Shown one piece after another: positions 6,171 through 15,432 of a stretch of 64,000 bases of DNA. Numbering within the stretch: position 1 is the stretch's first letter; each line of letters opens with the position of its first letter. The notes under the pieces are model-generated. The model was given only the letters and a program-made list of their open reading frames with translations, did no database searches and was not told the DNA's origin. Source of the stretch: Maribacter caenipelagi (GTDB taxonomy: Bacteria > Bacteroidota > Bacteroidia > Flavobacteriales > Flavobacteriaceae); NCBI RefSeq assembly GCF_004364175.1, contig NZ_SNZW01000013.1, positions 1 through 64,000 on the forward strand, read 5' to 3'. Position numbers and translations under genes: made by a program.

Positions 6171-7322
6171 CTAATCTAATGGATTTTTAATTTGTTTAAA
6201 AGTATTTGTGGCTACATGAGTGTATATCTCGGTAGTTTTACTGGAACCATGCCCTAAAAGAACCTGAATTTGCCTTAAATCAACCCCAGACTCTAATAAA
6301 TGAGTGGCAAAACTATGTCTTAATACATGGGGTGTCACCTTTTGTGTGATTTTTGCCTTGGTCGCTGCATTTTTCACTATCGTCAATACACTAACGGCAG
6401 AATACTTAGACGCTTTGCGACCTTCAAATAAATATTTTTGTGGTTTCCATTCTTTATAATAGATACGAAGATCTTTTAGGGCAGATTCTGATAGTAATGA
6501 ATACCTATCTTTATTGCCCTTTGTATCTTCAACGCGAACAAGCATTCTTTTACTATCTATATCTTTTATTTTTAAATTTATAAGCTCACTTCTACGAAGA
6601 CCAGAACCATATAGTAGTTTTATTATACATCTATGTTTTAAATTGCTGGTATTTTCAATGAGCGCTATTATTTCTTCTTTAGAAATAACCTTTGGTAATT
6701 TGTGCTTTGGTCTTGGGCGTTCTATTTCGTAAAATCTATTAGGCATTCCCAATACGGTTTCGTAGTAAAATTTAATAGAATTAATTACTTGGTTTAAATA
6801 CGAGTTAGATACGTTTTTATGTATAAGAAATTGTAAATAGGCACGTATGTCGCTTTCATCAATCGTTTCTAGTTTACTTTCCTTATAATGGTTAATAAAC
6901 ATTTCAAAAAAGGTTACATATGTTTTAACGGTGCTGTTGGCATACTTTTTTAGTTCTAGCTTTAGTAAATATTCTTCTGGGCACAGCCGGTATTCAGGAA
7001 CTGTTTTTCTATTTCTAAACCATTGTACATCTACTTTTTCATTATTGGTGCTAACAGGTTTGTTACTGTAGAATTTATTGTAATTGATCCATATAATACC
7101 TTTAAAGGTATTGAAAAGAATACCCATATTTTCTTTTGTGTTGGGTATATAGGCCATATTGTACTGTTTGCTCCATTTAGGGTCGGGTAGCCCCTTGATC
7201 AAGTTCTGTATCAACTTATCGGGCGAAAATTTAATACCGATCATTTTCTGATCTTTAATCATTAAATGAAATAAGGTTATTGATCTTAATGGATTCATTT
7301 TGTAAGAATAATCTAAATTCAA
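6171..7322 (-). CDS. Tyrosine recombinase (XerC/D-like), presumed cassette recombinase
   Basis: This 383-residue protein has an N-terminal region (about 25-85, with two spaced tryptophans and the motif MAYIP) typical of Bacteroidota integrases, a SAM-like core-binding domain (about 112-198), and a catalytic domain with R243 (GSGLRRSE), K268 (TKGNK), H332 and R335 (HVLRHSFA), H358 (LLGHGS) and nucleophile Y367 (EIYTHV), ending NPLD. All catalytic residues are present. The roughly 20-residue insertion between patches II and III that marks IntI is absent, so it is not a canonical integron integrase. It sits directly upstream of the cassettes in the same orientation, which makes it the obvious candidate to act on the palindromes. 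The start could also be Met9. Confidence 0.9.
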   Translation of the reverse strand: MNLDYSYKMNPLRSITLFHLMIKDQKMIGIKFSPDKLIQNLIKGLPDPKWSKQYNMAYIPNTKENMGILFNTFKGIIWINYNKFYSNKPVSTNNEKVDVQWFRNRKTVPEYRLCPEEYLLKLELKKYANSTVKTYVTFFEMFINHYKESKLETIDESDIRAYLQFLIHKNVSNSYLNQVINSIKFYYETVLGMPNRFYEIERPRPKHKLPKVISKEEIIALIENTSNLKHRCIIKLLYGSGLRRSELINLKIKDIDSKRMLVRVEDTKGNKDRYSLLSESALKDLRIYYKEWKPQKYLFEGRKASKYSAVSVLTIVKNAATKAKITQKVTPHVLRHSFATHLLESGVDLRQIQVLLGHGSSKTTEIYTHVATNTFKQIKNPLD

Positions 7323-7332
7323 ATTATTAGCA

Positions 7333-7354
7333 GTATATTAACCGACTAATATAC
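7333..7354. promoter_or_regulatory. Perfect palindrome between recombinase and divergent gene
   Basis: GTATATTA (7333-7340), a 6-bp spacer ACCGAC, and TAATATAC (7347-7354) form a perfect inverted repeat in the 46-bp gap between two divergent starts. It could be an operator controlling both genes. Because tyrosine recombinases bind inverted arms around a 6-8 bp spacer, it could also be a core recombination site. Confidence 0.45.
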
Positions 7355-7368
7355 GTTTACTGTCGTTT

Positions 7369-7740
7369 ATGAATAAAAGGTGCCCAGAATGTAATATTGA
7401 AGTGGTCGGTAGGTCTGATAAGAAATTCTGTTCGGCAAAATGTAAATCGATACATCAATATGAAAATGTACAGAAACAAGACTTTTTTTATCTAATGGTC
7501 GACAAACAGTTAAAAAAAAATAGAAGACTTTTAAAAAAGTATAATAAATCTGGCTATACCACGGTTAGAAGTAATGAGCTTTTAAATGACGGATTTAATC
7601 CTAAATATTTCACGCATTATTGGAAGACAAAAAAAGGAGAGCTTTATTTATTTTGTTATGATTTTGGATATTTAAGTATTAATATAAACCGAGTTCAGAA
7701 GTACTTAATAGTACAATGGCAGGATTATATGAATAATTAA
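7369..7740 (+). CDS. Conserved small zinc-finger protein of Bacteroidota
   Basis: This protein of 123 residues begins MNKRCPEC, and a second cysteine pair (FCSAKC, about residues 21-26) completes a four-cysteine zinc site in its first 30 residues. A basic helical region (KKNRRLLKKYNKSG) and an aromatic C-terminal half with YFTHYW and YLFCYDFGYL follow. From memory, proteins of this layout are common in flavobacterial genomes without a known role. It is divergent from the recombinase and shares the short promoter region with the palindrome at 7333-7354, so co-regulation is possible. Confidence 0.75.
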   Translation: MNKRCPECNIEVVGRSDKKFCSAKCKSIHQYENVQKQDFFYLMVDKQLKKNRRLLKKYNKSGYTTVRSNELLNDGFNPKYFTHYWKTKKGELYLFCYDFGYLSININRVQKYLIVQWQDYMNN

Positions 7741-7762
7741 ATCATAATAAAATTAAACACAA

Positions 7763-7793
7763 AAAAAAGGATGGCCAATGACCATCCTTTTTC
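7763..7793 (+). terminator. Intrinsic terminator
   Basis: An A-rich stretch, AAAAAGGATGG, a short loop, CCATCCTTTTT: a strong stem ending in a T-run about 25 bp after the stop of the zinc-finger gene. It would work in both directions. Between it and 7950 nothing else is recognisable. Confidence 0.8.
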
Positions 7794-7949
7794 TGAAAAT
7801 ATGATTTAAGCTTAGTTATTGGATCTTGAGATTCATAAATTAAAGAATACAGACCCAAAGGCTAAGGACAATATAGAATGCCGAATATTTATCGCATACT
7901 TTATGTTTATTATATTTAGAAATTGGTCTTATCGTAAAGGTTAATTTAA

Positions 7950-8735
7950 CTAGAGCGACTTCAACAAACCACCATCAATGGGAATATTTGTTCCAGTAAT
8001 ATAGGCAGCATTATCTGAAGCCAAGAATGTAGCTAAATAACCGTATTCTTCTGGTTTTCCAATACGTTGCACTGCAACTCTAGATTCCATTTCTTTTCTA
8101 ACTTCGCTAGGTTCAATACATAACTGTTCCGCTTTTTTAGCATTGAGCTGTGCAATACGGTCCGTATCAAAATAACCAGTGAGCACACTATTTACAGTTA
8201 TATTGTGTTTACCAACATCTGTAGCTAAAGATTTTGCCCAAGTGACTACGGCAGCCCTAATGGAGTTAGATAGTGCCAAGTATGATAATGGTTCTTTGAC
8301 AGATACAGAGGCAACATTAATAACCCTTCCCCAATTGTTCTTCATCATTGACCGCAATGCCAATTCTGTAGTAAAGACTACGGTTTTGAACAAAAGGTCA
8401 AAAGCTGCTTGGTAGTCATCTACTTTTTTCTCTAAGGCACTACCTGCAGCCGGACCCTGGGTATTGTTTACCAATATATCTACCGTATTATTTTCAAAAT
8501 AGGTGCTGATTACCTTTTTAAATTTTTTAAAATTATTAAAATCAACTGCTAGATATTGGTGTTGTTGTCCTTGATCTGTAGGCAAGTCATTAACAATATG
8601 GTGTAGTTTTTCTTCGCTACGGGACATTAACGTTACGCTGGCGCCGCTTGCTGCTAATTGTTGTGCAATTGCCTTACCTATACCACCGCTGCTACCACCA
8701 ACTAAAGCTTTTTTATTCTTTAACGATATGTTCAT
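7950..8735 (-). CDS. SDR-family protein with altered catalytic residues
   Basis: This 261-residue Rossmann-fold protein of the short-chain dehydrogenase/reductase family has a dinucleotide motif, GGSSGGIG (about 13-20), an NNT motif (about 90) and a late IDGG. The usual serine region is INVASVS, but where family members have YxxxK the sequence reads LALSN: the catalytic tyrosine and lysine appear to be leucine and asparagine. This resembles the divergent SDR subgroup annotated as 3-oxoacyl-ACP-reductase-like without a perfect tetrad. It may bind a nucleotide or catalyse a different reaction. It lies 47 bp downstream of a cupin gene on the same strand, so the two probably form an operon. Confidence 0.85.
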   Translation of the reverse strand: MNISLKNKKALVGGSSGGIGKAIAQQLAASGASVTLMSRSEEKLHHIVNDLPTDQGQQHQYLAVDFNNFKKFKKVISTYFENNTVDILVNNTQGPAAGSALEKKVDDYQAAFDLLFKTVVFTTELALRSMMKNNWGRVINVASVSVKEPLSYLALSNSIRAAVVTWAKSLATDVGKHNITVNSVLTGYFDTDRIAQLNAKKAEQLCIEPSEVRKEMESRVAVQRIGKPEEYGYLATFLASDNAAYITGTNIPIDGGLLKSL

Positions 8736-8782
8736 TTTTTATTTTTTAAGTAGGGCAACTTGGTTTAACCAACAACCAAATT

Positions 8783-9100
8783 CTAACGATACTCTTCTCT
8801 TGTTGGGCTAAAAACATCTAATAATTTACATGGGGTCAAGGCAATGCCACTATGTTTTAAATGCGGGGCAATGACAACAATGTCGCCCGGGTAGTATATT
8901 TGGGTGTCGCCGTCTAGGGTGAATTGAAATTCACCTTCCATTACATGCATGATCTGCTCGTTCATGTGCGCATGTTCAGGCACTTCAGCTCCTTTTTCTA
9001 CATCCCAAAATGCCATACTCATGTTTTCAGAATGTACCAATTTGCCATGTAAACCGGGCATAATCTCTTTTGACGGAATTGTAGAAAGGTTATAGTTCAT
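8783..9100 (-). CDS. Single-domain cupin protein
   Basis: This protein of 105 residues forms one small beta-barrel cupin. Metal ligands are visible in HAHMNEQ (about 42-48, two histidines and a glutamate) and the later histidine in PHLKHSG (about 80-84); the motif GEFQFTLDGD and YPGDIVVI fit cupin motifs 1 and 2. There is no signal peptide. It probably binds a divalent metal and a small organic ligand, either as an enzyme or as a sensor. It is the first gene of a likely pair with the SDR protein. Confidence 0.85.
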   Translation of the reverse strand: MNYNLSTIPSKEIMPGLHGKLVHSENMSMAFWDVEKGAEVPEHAHMNEQIMHVMEGEFQFTLDGDTQIYYPGDIVVIAPHLKHSGIALTPCKLLDVFSPTREEYR

Positions 9101-9196
9101 TATTCTTAAGTTTAAGAACTAAAGATACTAGAAACACGTTCAATTTTAAAAAAGCTTTTTTAAAATTTATTAGAGTGTAGCTTTTAAGAATTTTTG

Positions 9197-11371
9197 TTAT
9201 TTGGCTTCATAATCCCAACCTACGACAACAAATTCGCATCGTCGGTTCCACTCATGATCTTCTTCTGAACAGGCATCTTCGGTAGCGCAAACTACAATAG
9301 GTTTAGATTCGCCATAACCTTTAGAAACTATTCTTCCCGATTCAATTCCGTTTTTGACCAAAAAGTCTTTTGCAGAATCTGCTCGTTTTTGAGAGAGATC
9401 TTTATTATAGCCACTATTACCTCTAATATCGGTATGGGTGCCAATCTCTATAATAATGCTCGGGTTCTTTTTCATGACATCGATTACGGTCTGTAGCCGT
9501 TCACGAGATTCTCTTCTAAGGTACCAAAGGCTATAATCAAAATGTATTTCTTCGGTCTGTATAACTGTGCGATCGCTCTCTTTTACTAAAGCTTTTTCTG
9601 TTTCTATTGCATCTGCTATTTTCTTCGCCAAAGCTTTCTCTGCTCTTGCCTTTTCAGCTGTACGTTCTTTCGTTAAACGTTCTGCCTCTTCAATACGTTG
9701 TTTTTCTGCTATTAATGCCGCTTTTTTCTCTGCCTCTAGCTTTTTAGCGGCCATTTGTTCAGCGCGTAATTTTTCGGCTTCTTGTTTTTCTTGTAAAACC
9801 AATGCTTCGGCTTTTTGTTTTTCTAGGACGGAGTATAAGTCCATAGAAGCATCATGTTCGGCATTTCTTTCTTTTGTACTGCGGATGTTTAGGCTATTAC
9901 CTTGATATCCATTTTTTTCGGCTTTTACCGTGTAGGATGCTTCACAGGCAATATTAAATTCAAAAGCACCATTTTCATTTGTGATCGCTGTAGCTATGAC
10001 CTCGTTTTCTGCATTTGCTAAAGTAACCGTAGTACCAGAAAGCGGTAGGGTAGTAGTACGGTCTGTAATAACACCGGTAATAAATTGTTCACAATCTTCA
10101 ATTGATAATTCTTTGGTTACTTTAAAACTATAAATATCATCGCTTCCTTTTCCAGATGGTCTGTTCGATGCAAAATAACCAGATTGGTTATCGGTATTTA
10201 ATACATATGAAAAGTCATCATAACCACTGTTCACTGGTAGCCCTAAATTATCAGGTTGCTGAAACGTTCCATTCATGTTTTTAGAAATATAGACGTCTAA
10301 AAGTCCGAAACCTGGGTGACCGTTCGATGAAAAGTAAAGTGAATTATCCGATGAGATAAAAGGGAATTGTTCCTTCTTGTCCGTATTGATAATACTGCCT
10401 AAATTAACGGGAGTACTAAATGTATTATCAGCTTGTAAGCTTGTTTCATAAATATCGAAAGAACCGAATCCGCCTGGTCTATCCGAAGAAAAGTATAATT
10501 TTGTGCCATCTGCATTTAAAGCTGGGTGCTCATTAGAATAATTGTCACTGTTAAAGGGAAGCTCTGTAATATTCTTCCATTCCCCATCAACTAAACTAGC
10601 GCTGTATATTTTTAAATTAGAAACCTTTTTATCGTCTGTTTTACGTTTGCCATTGTTGTAATTATTTCGGGTAAAGTACATGGTGTTTCCGTCAGGTGAA
10701 ATGGTAAAAGAACCTTCGTGTAATTTTGTGTTTATAGTATTCGATAAGCTGATACTAATACTATCGCCCAGTTGCTCTTTATCAATTGGGTGAGTGTAAA
10801 TATCTAGATACTGCTGATTGTTCCACCGGTATGTTTTTGAAGCTGATTTTTTATGTGCTGCTGTGTACCAAATCGCATCACCTACCTGCATTGCCCCAAA
10901 TTCTGATGTTGTCGTATTCAGATTACTGTTTTCAATTGCGAAACGATTACCAATGGCTTTTACATTTTCTAGATATATATTTTCTTCTTCTAATTGTTGC
11001 AACATCGCCGAATTACCTTCTTTGGTATAATACTCAAAAAATACCTGCGCGGCTTCGTCATATTCACCAATGGCTTTTAAAGACTGGTTCAGCTTAAAAT
11101 AATACAGCTCATCTACCGTATCTCCATAATTGGAAATCAGGTAGCGGTACCAACGTGCCGATGCATTGAGATCAAAAGTATGGTAATAACTATCTGCAAG
11201 GTTTTTTATGACCAGACTGCTTTTATTGCTAGGAAATGCCGCTTCGTACAAGGCAATGGCATCTGCATAATATTTTTTTTCAAATAGGTCGTTGGCACGT
11301 TTTAAATCTTGTGACCAGGCAGATTGAAAAATTCCTAGAATTAGGATGATATAAATATGTAAGTTTTTCAT
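9197..11371 (-). CDS. OmpA-family outer-membrane protein with PD40 and TPR-like regions
   Basis: About 724 residues. The signal peptide MKNLHIYIILILGIFQSAWSQ is followed by TPR-like helices (about 20-130), beta-propeller PD40/WD40-like repeats (about 190-430, with repeated YFSSDRPGG-type motifs), a carboxypeptidase-regulatory-like beta domain (about 440-520), a long charged coiled coil rich in Glu, Lys and Ala (about 525-600), and a C-terminal OmpA peptidoglycan-binding domain (about 615-720, motif GHTD as GTHTD, and NxxLSxxRA). The ATG at 11371 is preferred over an in-frame ATG at 11398 because it starts a clean signal peptide 1 nt after the PorP stop. It is the third gene of an adhesin/PorP/OmpA set. 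Confidence 0.9.
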   Translation of the reverse strand: MKNLHIYIILILGIFQSAWSQDLKRANDLFEKKYYADAIALYEAAFPSNKSSLVIKNLADSYYHTFDLNASARWYRYLISNYGDTVDELYYFKLNQSLKAIGEYDEAAQVFFEYYTKEGNSAMLQQLEEENIYLENVKAIGNRFAIENSNLNTTTSEFGAMQVGDAIWYTAAHKKSASKTYRWNNQQYLDIYTHPIDKEQLGDSISISLSNTINTKLHEGSFTISPDGNTMYFTRNNYNNGKRKTDDKKVSNLKIYSASLVDGEWKNITELPFNSDNYSNEHPALNADGTKLYFSSDRPGGFGSFDIYETSLQADNTFSTPVNLGSIINTDKKEQFPFISSDNSLYFSSNGHPGFGLLDVYISKNMNGTFQQPDNLGLPVNSGYDDFSYVLNTDNQSGYFASNRPSGKGSDDIYSFKVTKELSIEDCEQFITGVITDRTTTLPLSGTTVTLANAENEVIATAITNENGAFEFNIACEASYTVKAEKNGYQGNSLNIRSTKERNAEHDASMDLYSVLEKQKAEALVLQEKQEAEKLRAEQMAAKKLEAEKKAALIAEKQRIEEAERLTKERTAEKARAEKALAKKIADAIETEKALVKESDRTVIQTEEIHFDYSLWYLRRESRERLQTVIDVMKKNPSIIIEIGTHTDIRGNSGYNKDLSQKRADSAKDFLVKNGIESGRIVSKGYGESKPIVVCATEDACSEEDHEWNRRCEFVVVGWDYEAK

Positions 11372-11372
11372 T

Positions 11373-12326
11373 TTAGTAGAATCTAGGAGATTTATCATAG
11401 CCTTTTTTGAGTCCCCAAAGGTCTAGGTCGAACAGCACGAAAATTTCATGTGAGCCATTATTGAATGCGCCTAAATTTGACAAGGTATAATCATAAGCAT
11501 AGCCTATTCTAACAGAAGGTACGACCGCAATATTGAACATGGCATTGACAGCATCATCTAAACGGTACGATACACCACCTTCAAAACGATTATTGAATAA
11601 TGCATTGAATGATAGATCTGCAGTAAATGGAGCGCCCGATACCATTTTTGTTAATATAGAGGGCTTTAGTTTCAGTTTGGGGTTGATGTCAAATATATAA
11701 CCCGCCATACCGAAAAGGTGAATAGCTTCTGATCCAATACGGTTTAGACCATCTCTATTTTCTAAATGTTTAGATGTCAATAAATTCGGAATAGACAAAC
11801 CTGCGTAAAACTTATCTCTGTTATAAAATGCCCCGATACCCACATTGGGGAAGGTGTTGTTCATATTCTCATTAAAGGCAGGATCGTCTTGCACCTCTGG
11901 TAATCTGAATCTGTTAAAGTTGGTTTCAAATGTGGTGATACCGCCTTTTAGACCCAAGCTTAAATTACTTTGTTCATCTAGCTTTAGAATATAGGCGAAA
12001 TCGACATACATATTATTTTCTTTCAACGAACCATCGCCAATATCATCTGATATAATAGATGCCCCCATTTCAATTTTTTCCGATAACGGAGTATGGGCAA
12101 AAAAGGTCAGTGTTTTTGGTGCACCCACAGCATTTTCCCATTGGGTTCTGTATAGTGTGCCAAAATTAAGCATGCCGGGTTGATTGGTCGTATAAGCAGG
12201 GTTGACCACATTCATGTTGTACATATATTGTGTGTACTGCGGGTCTTGCTGTGCCTGAACTTTTATAAGGAACAAAAGCATAACTATGCAGATGCCCCAA
12301 GGTTTGTTTGTTATTTTCTTGTACAT
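11373..12326 (-). CDS. PorP/SprF-family type IX secretion membrane protein
   Basis: This 317-residue protein has signal peptide MYKKITNKPWGICIVMLLFLIKVQAQ, then the family hallmark QDPQYTQYMYNMNVVNPAY and an outer-membrane beta-barrel with alternating strands to the end. SprF-type proteins are outer-membrane partners needed for secretion or surface attachment of a specific large adhesin. Here the adhesin is the gene directly upstream, 3 nt away, and an OmpA-like anchor follows 1 nt downstream, a common three-gene arrangement in flavobacteria. Confidence 0.92.
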   Translation of the reverse strand: MYKKITNKPWGICIVMLLFLIKVQAQQDPQYTQYMYNMNVVNPAYTTNQPGMLNFGTLYRTQWENAVGAPKTLTFFAHTPLSEKIEMGASIISDDIGDGSLKENNMYVDFAYILKLDEQSNLSLGLKGGITTFETNFNRFRLPEVQDDPAFNENMNNTFPNVGIGAFYNRDKFYAGLSIPNLLTSKHLENRDGLNRIGSEAIHLFGMAGYIFDINPKLKLKPSILTKMVSGAPFTADLSFNALFNNRFEGGVSYRLDDAVNAMFNIAVVPSVRIGYAYDYTLSNLGAFNNGSHEIFVLFDLDLWGLKKGYDKSPRFY

Positions 12327-12329
12327 GGG

Positions 12330-15182
12330 TTATCTGTTTAAGTATAAGCGACCTTGAATAGGTTCTGAATTGCCTTTGTTATAATTGATAATGTAGAAAT
12401 AGACTCCGTTTGGCGCCGTAGAGGATCCTTTTCGACCATCCCAAGCGGGGTTGGTTATATCACCTTTGAATAAAGTGGTTCCATATCTGTTCAATATTTC
12501 CAATGTGAAATTGGGGAATATGGTTTCTATATTAGGAATGAAATATGTATCGTTCTTGCCATCGGCATTCGGTGAGAATCCGTCAGGTATAAAAAAGTCA
12601 TAATTTTCGGGGTCACAATCACTGAAATCTATAGTAATAGGAACACGTGTTGCAGAAGAACATCCGGTAACGGAATTATAATTTTCTGCGTAGTACGTAG
12701 TGTCTGGTACTAAAGGAATATCATCTGTAAGTGCCGTACCACCGGTTTCGGTTATAAACCAAAATACTTCATTTTCCGTTTCGTTTTCTAATGCTCTTAA
12801 GGCTATAACCGTAGGGTCATCTAAACCACAAACAGATAGTACATCTGAAGAAATAGCTGTTGGTGCCACGGTTATTACGGTCGGGGTAATTTCTAATCGT
12901 TCTGTGCTCGTACAACCTCCGCTATTGGTAGCCGCGAAATAAGTTTGACCATCGACCAGAATTGTAGCATCATCTAAGGCAGTGCCGCCAGAGAGCGCAC
13001 TAAACCATGAAACCGAACTACCTGCAATTACGTTTACGGTAATATTTGCCAAAGTCGGATTCGTTTCCGCGCAGAACAATGGGTTACTATCTGTGGTAGT
13101 AGGCGCATCAGGATTACTAAAAATGACGGTTATTTGAACACGTTCGGTGCCTTCGCAATTAGTAAGTGGGTCGCTATTGGTTACATAAAAATCTTCACCA
13201 TCTACCAGTTGTGTTGATATTGGTAGAATTGTGTTGTCAGTTTCCGTATCATAAAATAAAATATCGCCTGCTGCGGTAACATTAATATCCATCAATGTTG
13301 GGGTTCCATCAAAATCACTCAGACAAAAAGTCTGGTTGGCATCGGCTGTGGGAGCTTCTGGCACTCCGCCACGAGAGAAGTTCTCGCTCTCCTCAAACTC
13401 AAAATCTAATCTGCATGGTGTGGTATCATCCTGTATGCTACGCACGTTGGCTGTATAATTACCAATAGGCAACGCATCTACATCTATTTGGTATGCTGCC
13501 GTACCACCTGTAAAATTAATGGTGTTGGTAGTTAGTACGGTGTTAGAACCTAATTCGGTAACGTCATAAGTTATAGTGTATGTACCATCTTGTAAAATAG
13601 GGGCGTTTACTAAAACATCTATTTGTGTGGCGTCACAATTATTATCGACCAATAAGTCTAATGAAATAGCGTCTGGTAGCGGGGTTACTATAAAAGTATC
13701 TGCTATTGGGCAACTTGTAACATATATGTCGCTTATTGTAGGTTGAATTCTATAATTTCCACCTTCCGAAAAATTACTTCCCGGTATAATAAACGTAGCT
13801 GCGCCATTGGTGAACTCAAGTTCAAAATCATCTGAAGTTATTGTCCCTCCATCCGGATTAGTTAATGAATAATTTGTTGTGAAATTTCCATTAGCCAAAT
13901 TACCATCGGTGTCAAGAATTTGGATAATCTGAATAGTATTGTCATTTTCTACACAAACATCTTCGGCGCTAACATCTGAACTGGTTACTAAAAAAGTGGT
14001 TGGAGATACAACAGCTCTATCACAAACAGCTCGTGGTGGAGTAACACTGGTTATGCCAATAATTTCAAGGGTTACTTCTTGATTTAAAGGTACTAAACCC
14101 GGGTCAACAATGAAATTTCCGTTTCCGTCAGCTAATGTTGCGGGTGAATCGCCTATAACACCATCAATGGTATACTGAATTAAAAAATCACCATTGTGCA
14201 ATAGCGTATCATCGTAAACTAAATCGATAACATAGTCTTGTCCCGAACAAATATCATCTGCGTTAATAGTACCGTGTAGCACTGGTAAAATACTAATGCT
14301 TATTTCGGTCTCTCTTTTCTCGCACACTGGGTGACTAGGGAAAACTGTATAAATGAACGTGAAATCTGCATAACCAAAATTGTCATACATTTCTTGAATG
14401 TTGATGACCGAATCGTTGAGGTCACTTAATTGATTGGTACCGTTTTCTGTCCAAGTTCCATTTGGATCTTCACCTACCAATTGGTCGCTGAGATCAAATG
14501 CGGTGTAGGCAGATAAATCATCATCTGCACAAAATGTAATGCCTATTGCATTTCCTGCATTGGGTGGTGGATGCACTTCTAAAATTACTGTTGATGTTCT
14601 TTCTAAACAACTATCAACATCTGGTACGGTATACGTAAAATTATATATTCCGGGTCCTGCCATTTGAGCATTGAAGATATTGTCTTCTAACTGACCTGTA
14701 AATGTACTAGGGTCTTCTTCCCAAAGACCATTGAAATCTTGAACTTTTCCGTCTACATTACTTCCTAAAAATCCGTGTAAGTTTACACTAGGGTCATCAC
14801 CACAGGCATTGGCGCTACCATCAATATTATCTTCGCCAGGGTAGCCACCTAAAGTTATGGTTACAGTAGCGGTTTCATTACAATCTATATTGGTATATAC
14901 AAAAGAGTGTGTTCCATAGTTATTAATACGCCACAGATCAACGATTCCCGTACTTTGGTTTAAAGCATAGAAATTTTCTGGATTTGTGGTTGACCATGTT
15001 CCGCCAGCGGTAGGTGAGCCTCCTAGTCTTGGAAATAAGGCAAAGTTACGGTTGGTGTCATCTGCATCTTTTTCACAGACTACAACGCTAGCATCATTTC
15101 CTGCGCATTGTGCTTTGACCAAGTTTATGAAACCAAGCGTAAAAAACACAATGGCTAAGAACCTAATTTTTAATTTATTCAT
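12330..15182 (-). CDS. Large secreted adhesin with gliding-motility C-terminal (type B T9SS) domain
   Basis: About 950 residues starting MNKLKIRFLAIVFFTLG, a signal peptide; the in-frame upstream ATG at 15221 would bury it. The body consists of Ig-like or PKD-like beta modules with many paired cysteines. Three successive repeats of about 85 residues (roughly 605-855) share the pattern FCxxxxPTLxxIxVxAG, a tyrosine- or tryptophan-containing strand, and TYYAxNxxxGC. The last 85 residues are the gliding motility-associated C-terminal domain (IPDGFSPNADGKNDTYFIP and ILNRYGTTLFKG), a type B signal for T9SS export. It is probably a surface adhesin of the SprB class, paired with the PorP/SprF protein. 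Confidence 0.88.
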   Translation of the reverse strand: MNKLKIRFLAIVFFTLGFINLVKAQCAGNDASVVVCEKDADDTNRNFALFPRLGGSPTAGGTWSTTNPENFYALNQSTGIVDLWRINNYGTHSFVYTNIDCNETATVTITLGGYPGEDNIDGSANACGDDPSVNLHGFLGSNVDGKVQDFNGLWEEDPSTFTGQLEDNIFNAQMAGPGIYNFTYTVPDVDSCLERTSTVILEVHPPPNAGNAIGITFCADDDLSAYTAFDLSDQLVGEDPNGTWTENGTNQLSDLNDSVINIQEMYDNFGYADFTFIYTVFPSHPVCEKRETEISISILPVLHGTINADDICSGQDYVIDLVYDDTLLHNGDFLIQYTIDGVIGDSPATLADGNGNFIVDPGLVPLNQEVTLEIIGITSVTPPRAVCDRAVVSPTTFLVTSSDVSAEDVCVENDNTIQIIQILDTDGNLANGNFTTNYSLTNPDGGTITSDDFELEFTNGAATFIIPGSNFSEGGNYRIQPTISDIYVTSCPIADTFIVTPLPDAISLDLLVDNNCDATQIDVLVNAPILQDGTYTITYDVTELGSNTVLTTNTINFTGGTAAYQIDVDALPIGNYTANVRSIQDDTTPCRLDFEFEESENFSRGGVPEAPTADANQTFCLSDFDGTPTLMDINVTAAGDILFYDTETDNTILPISTQLVDGEDFYVTNSDPLTNCEGTERVQITVIFSNPDAPTTTDSNPLFCAETNPTLANITVNVIAGSSVSWFSALSGGTALDDATILVDGQTYFAATNSGGCTSTERLEITPTVITVAPTAISSDVLSVCGLDDPTVIALRALENETENEVFWFITETGGTALTDDIPLVPDTTYYAENYNSVTGCSSATRVPITIDFSDCDPENYDFFIPDGFSPNADGKNDTYFIPNIETIFPNFTLEILNRYGTTLFKGDITNPAWDGRKGSSTAPNGVYFYIINYNKGNSEPIQGRLYLNR

Positions 15183-15407
15183 TAATAGGGGTTGGTTGTT
15201 GAATATGTGAATAGACGACAAAGGTATTTACGTTTATATTTGTAGGAAATTTTATGTTGTAAAAACTCTAATATGTAGGGTGAATACTATTAAATGTGAT
15301 GAAAAGTGTTAAAAATTAATGCAATTCATCGATAATATATAAATTTTCTTACATCTTGAAGTGCGCTCAAGTCAGTAAGAATTGAACAGTTTTAATTGCA
15401 CAATACG

Positions 15408-15415
15408 TATCTTTG
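15408..15415 (+). promoter_or_regulatory. Putative -7 promoter element for mpl
   Basis: TATCTTTG matches the Bacteroidota -7 consensus TAnnTTTG and lies 18 bp before the mpl start. A TTG at 15382-15384 may be the -33 element, though the spacing (23 bp) is longer than usual. Confidence 0.5.
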
Positions 15416-15432
15416 CTACCTAAAATTTAGTA

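Noticed and set aside
6171-7322. Canonical integron integrase IntI
   Set aside because: The IntI-specific segment between patches II and III is missing, so I call it only a XerC/D-like tyrosine recombinase acting in an integron-like setting.
9567-9905. Plus-strand ORF rich in Ala, Ser and Phe
   Set aside because: It is the antisense reading of the repetitive Glu/Ala/Lys coiled coil of the OmpA-like protein.
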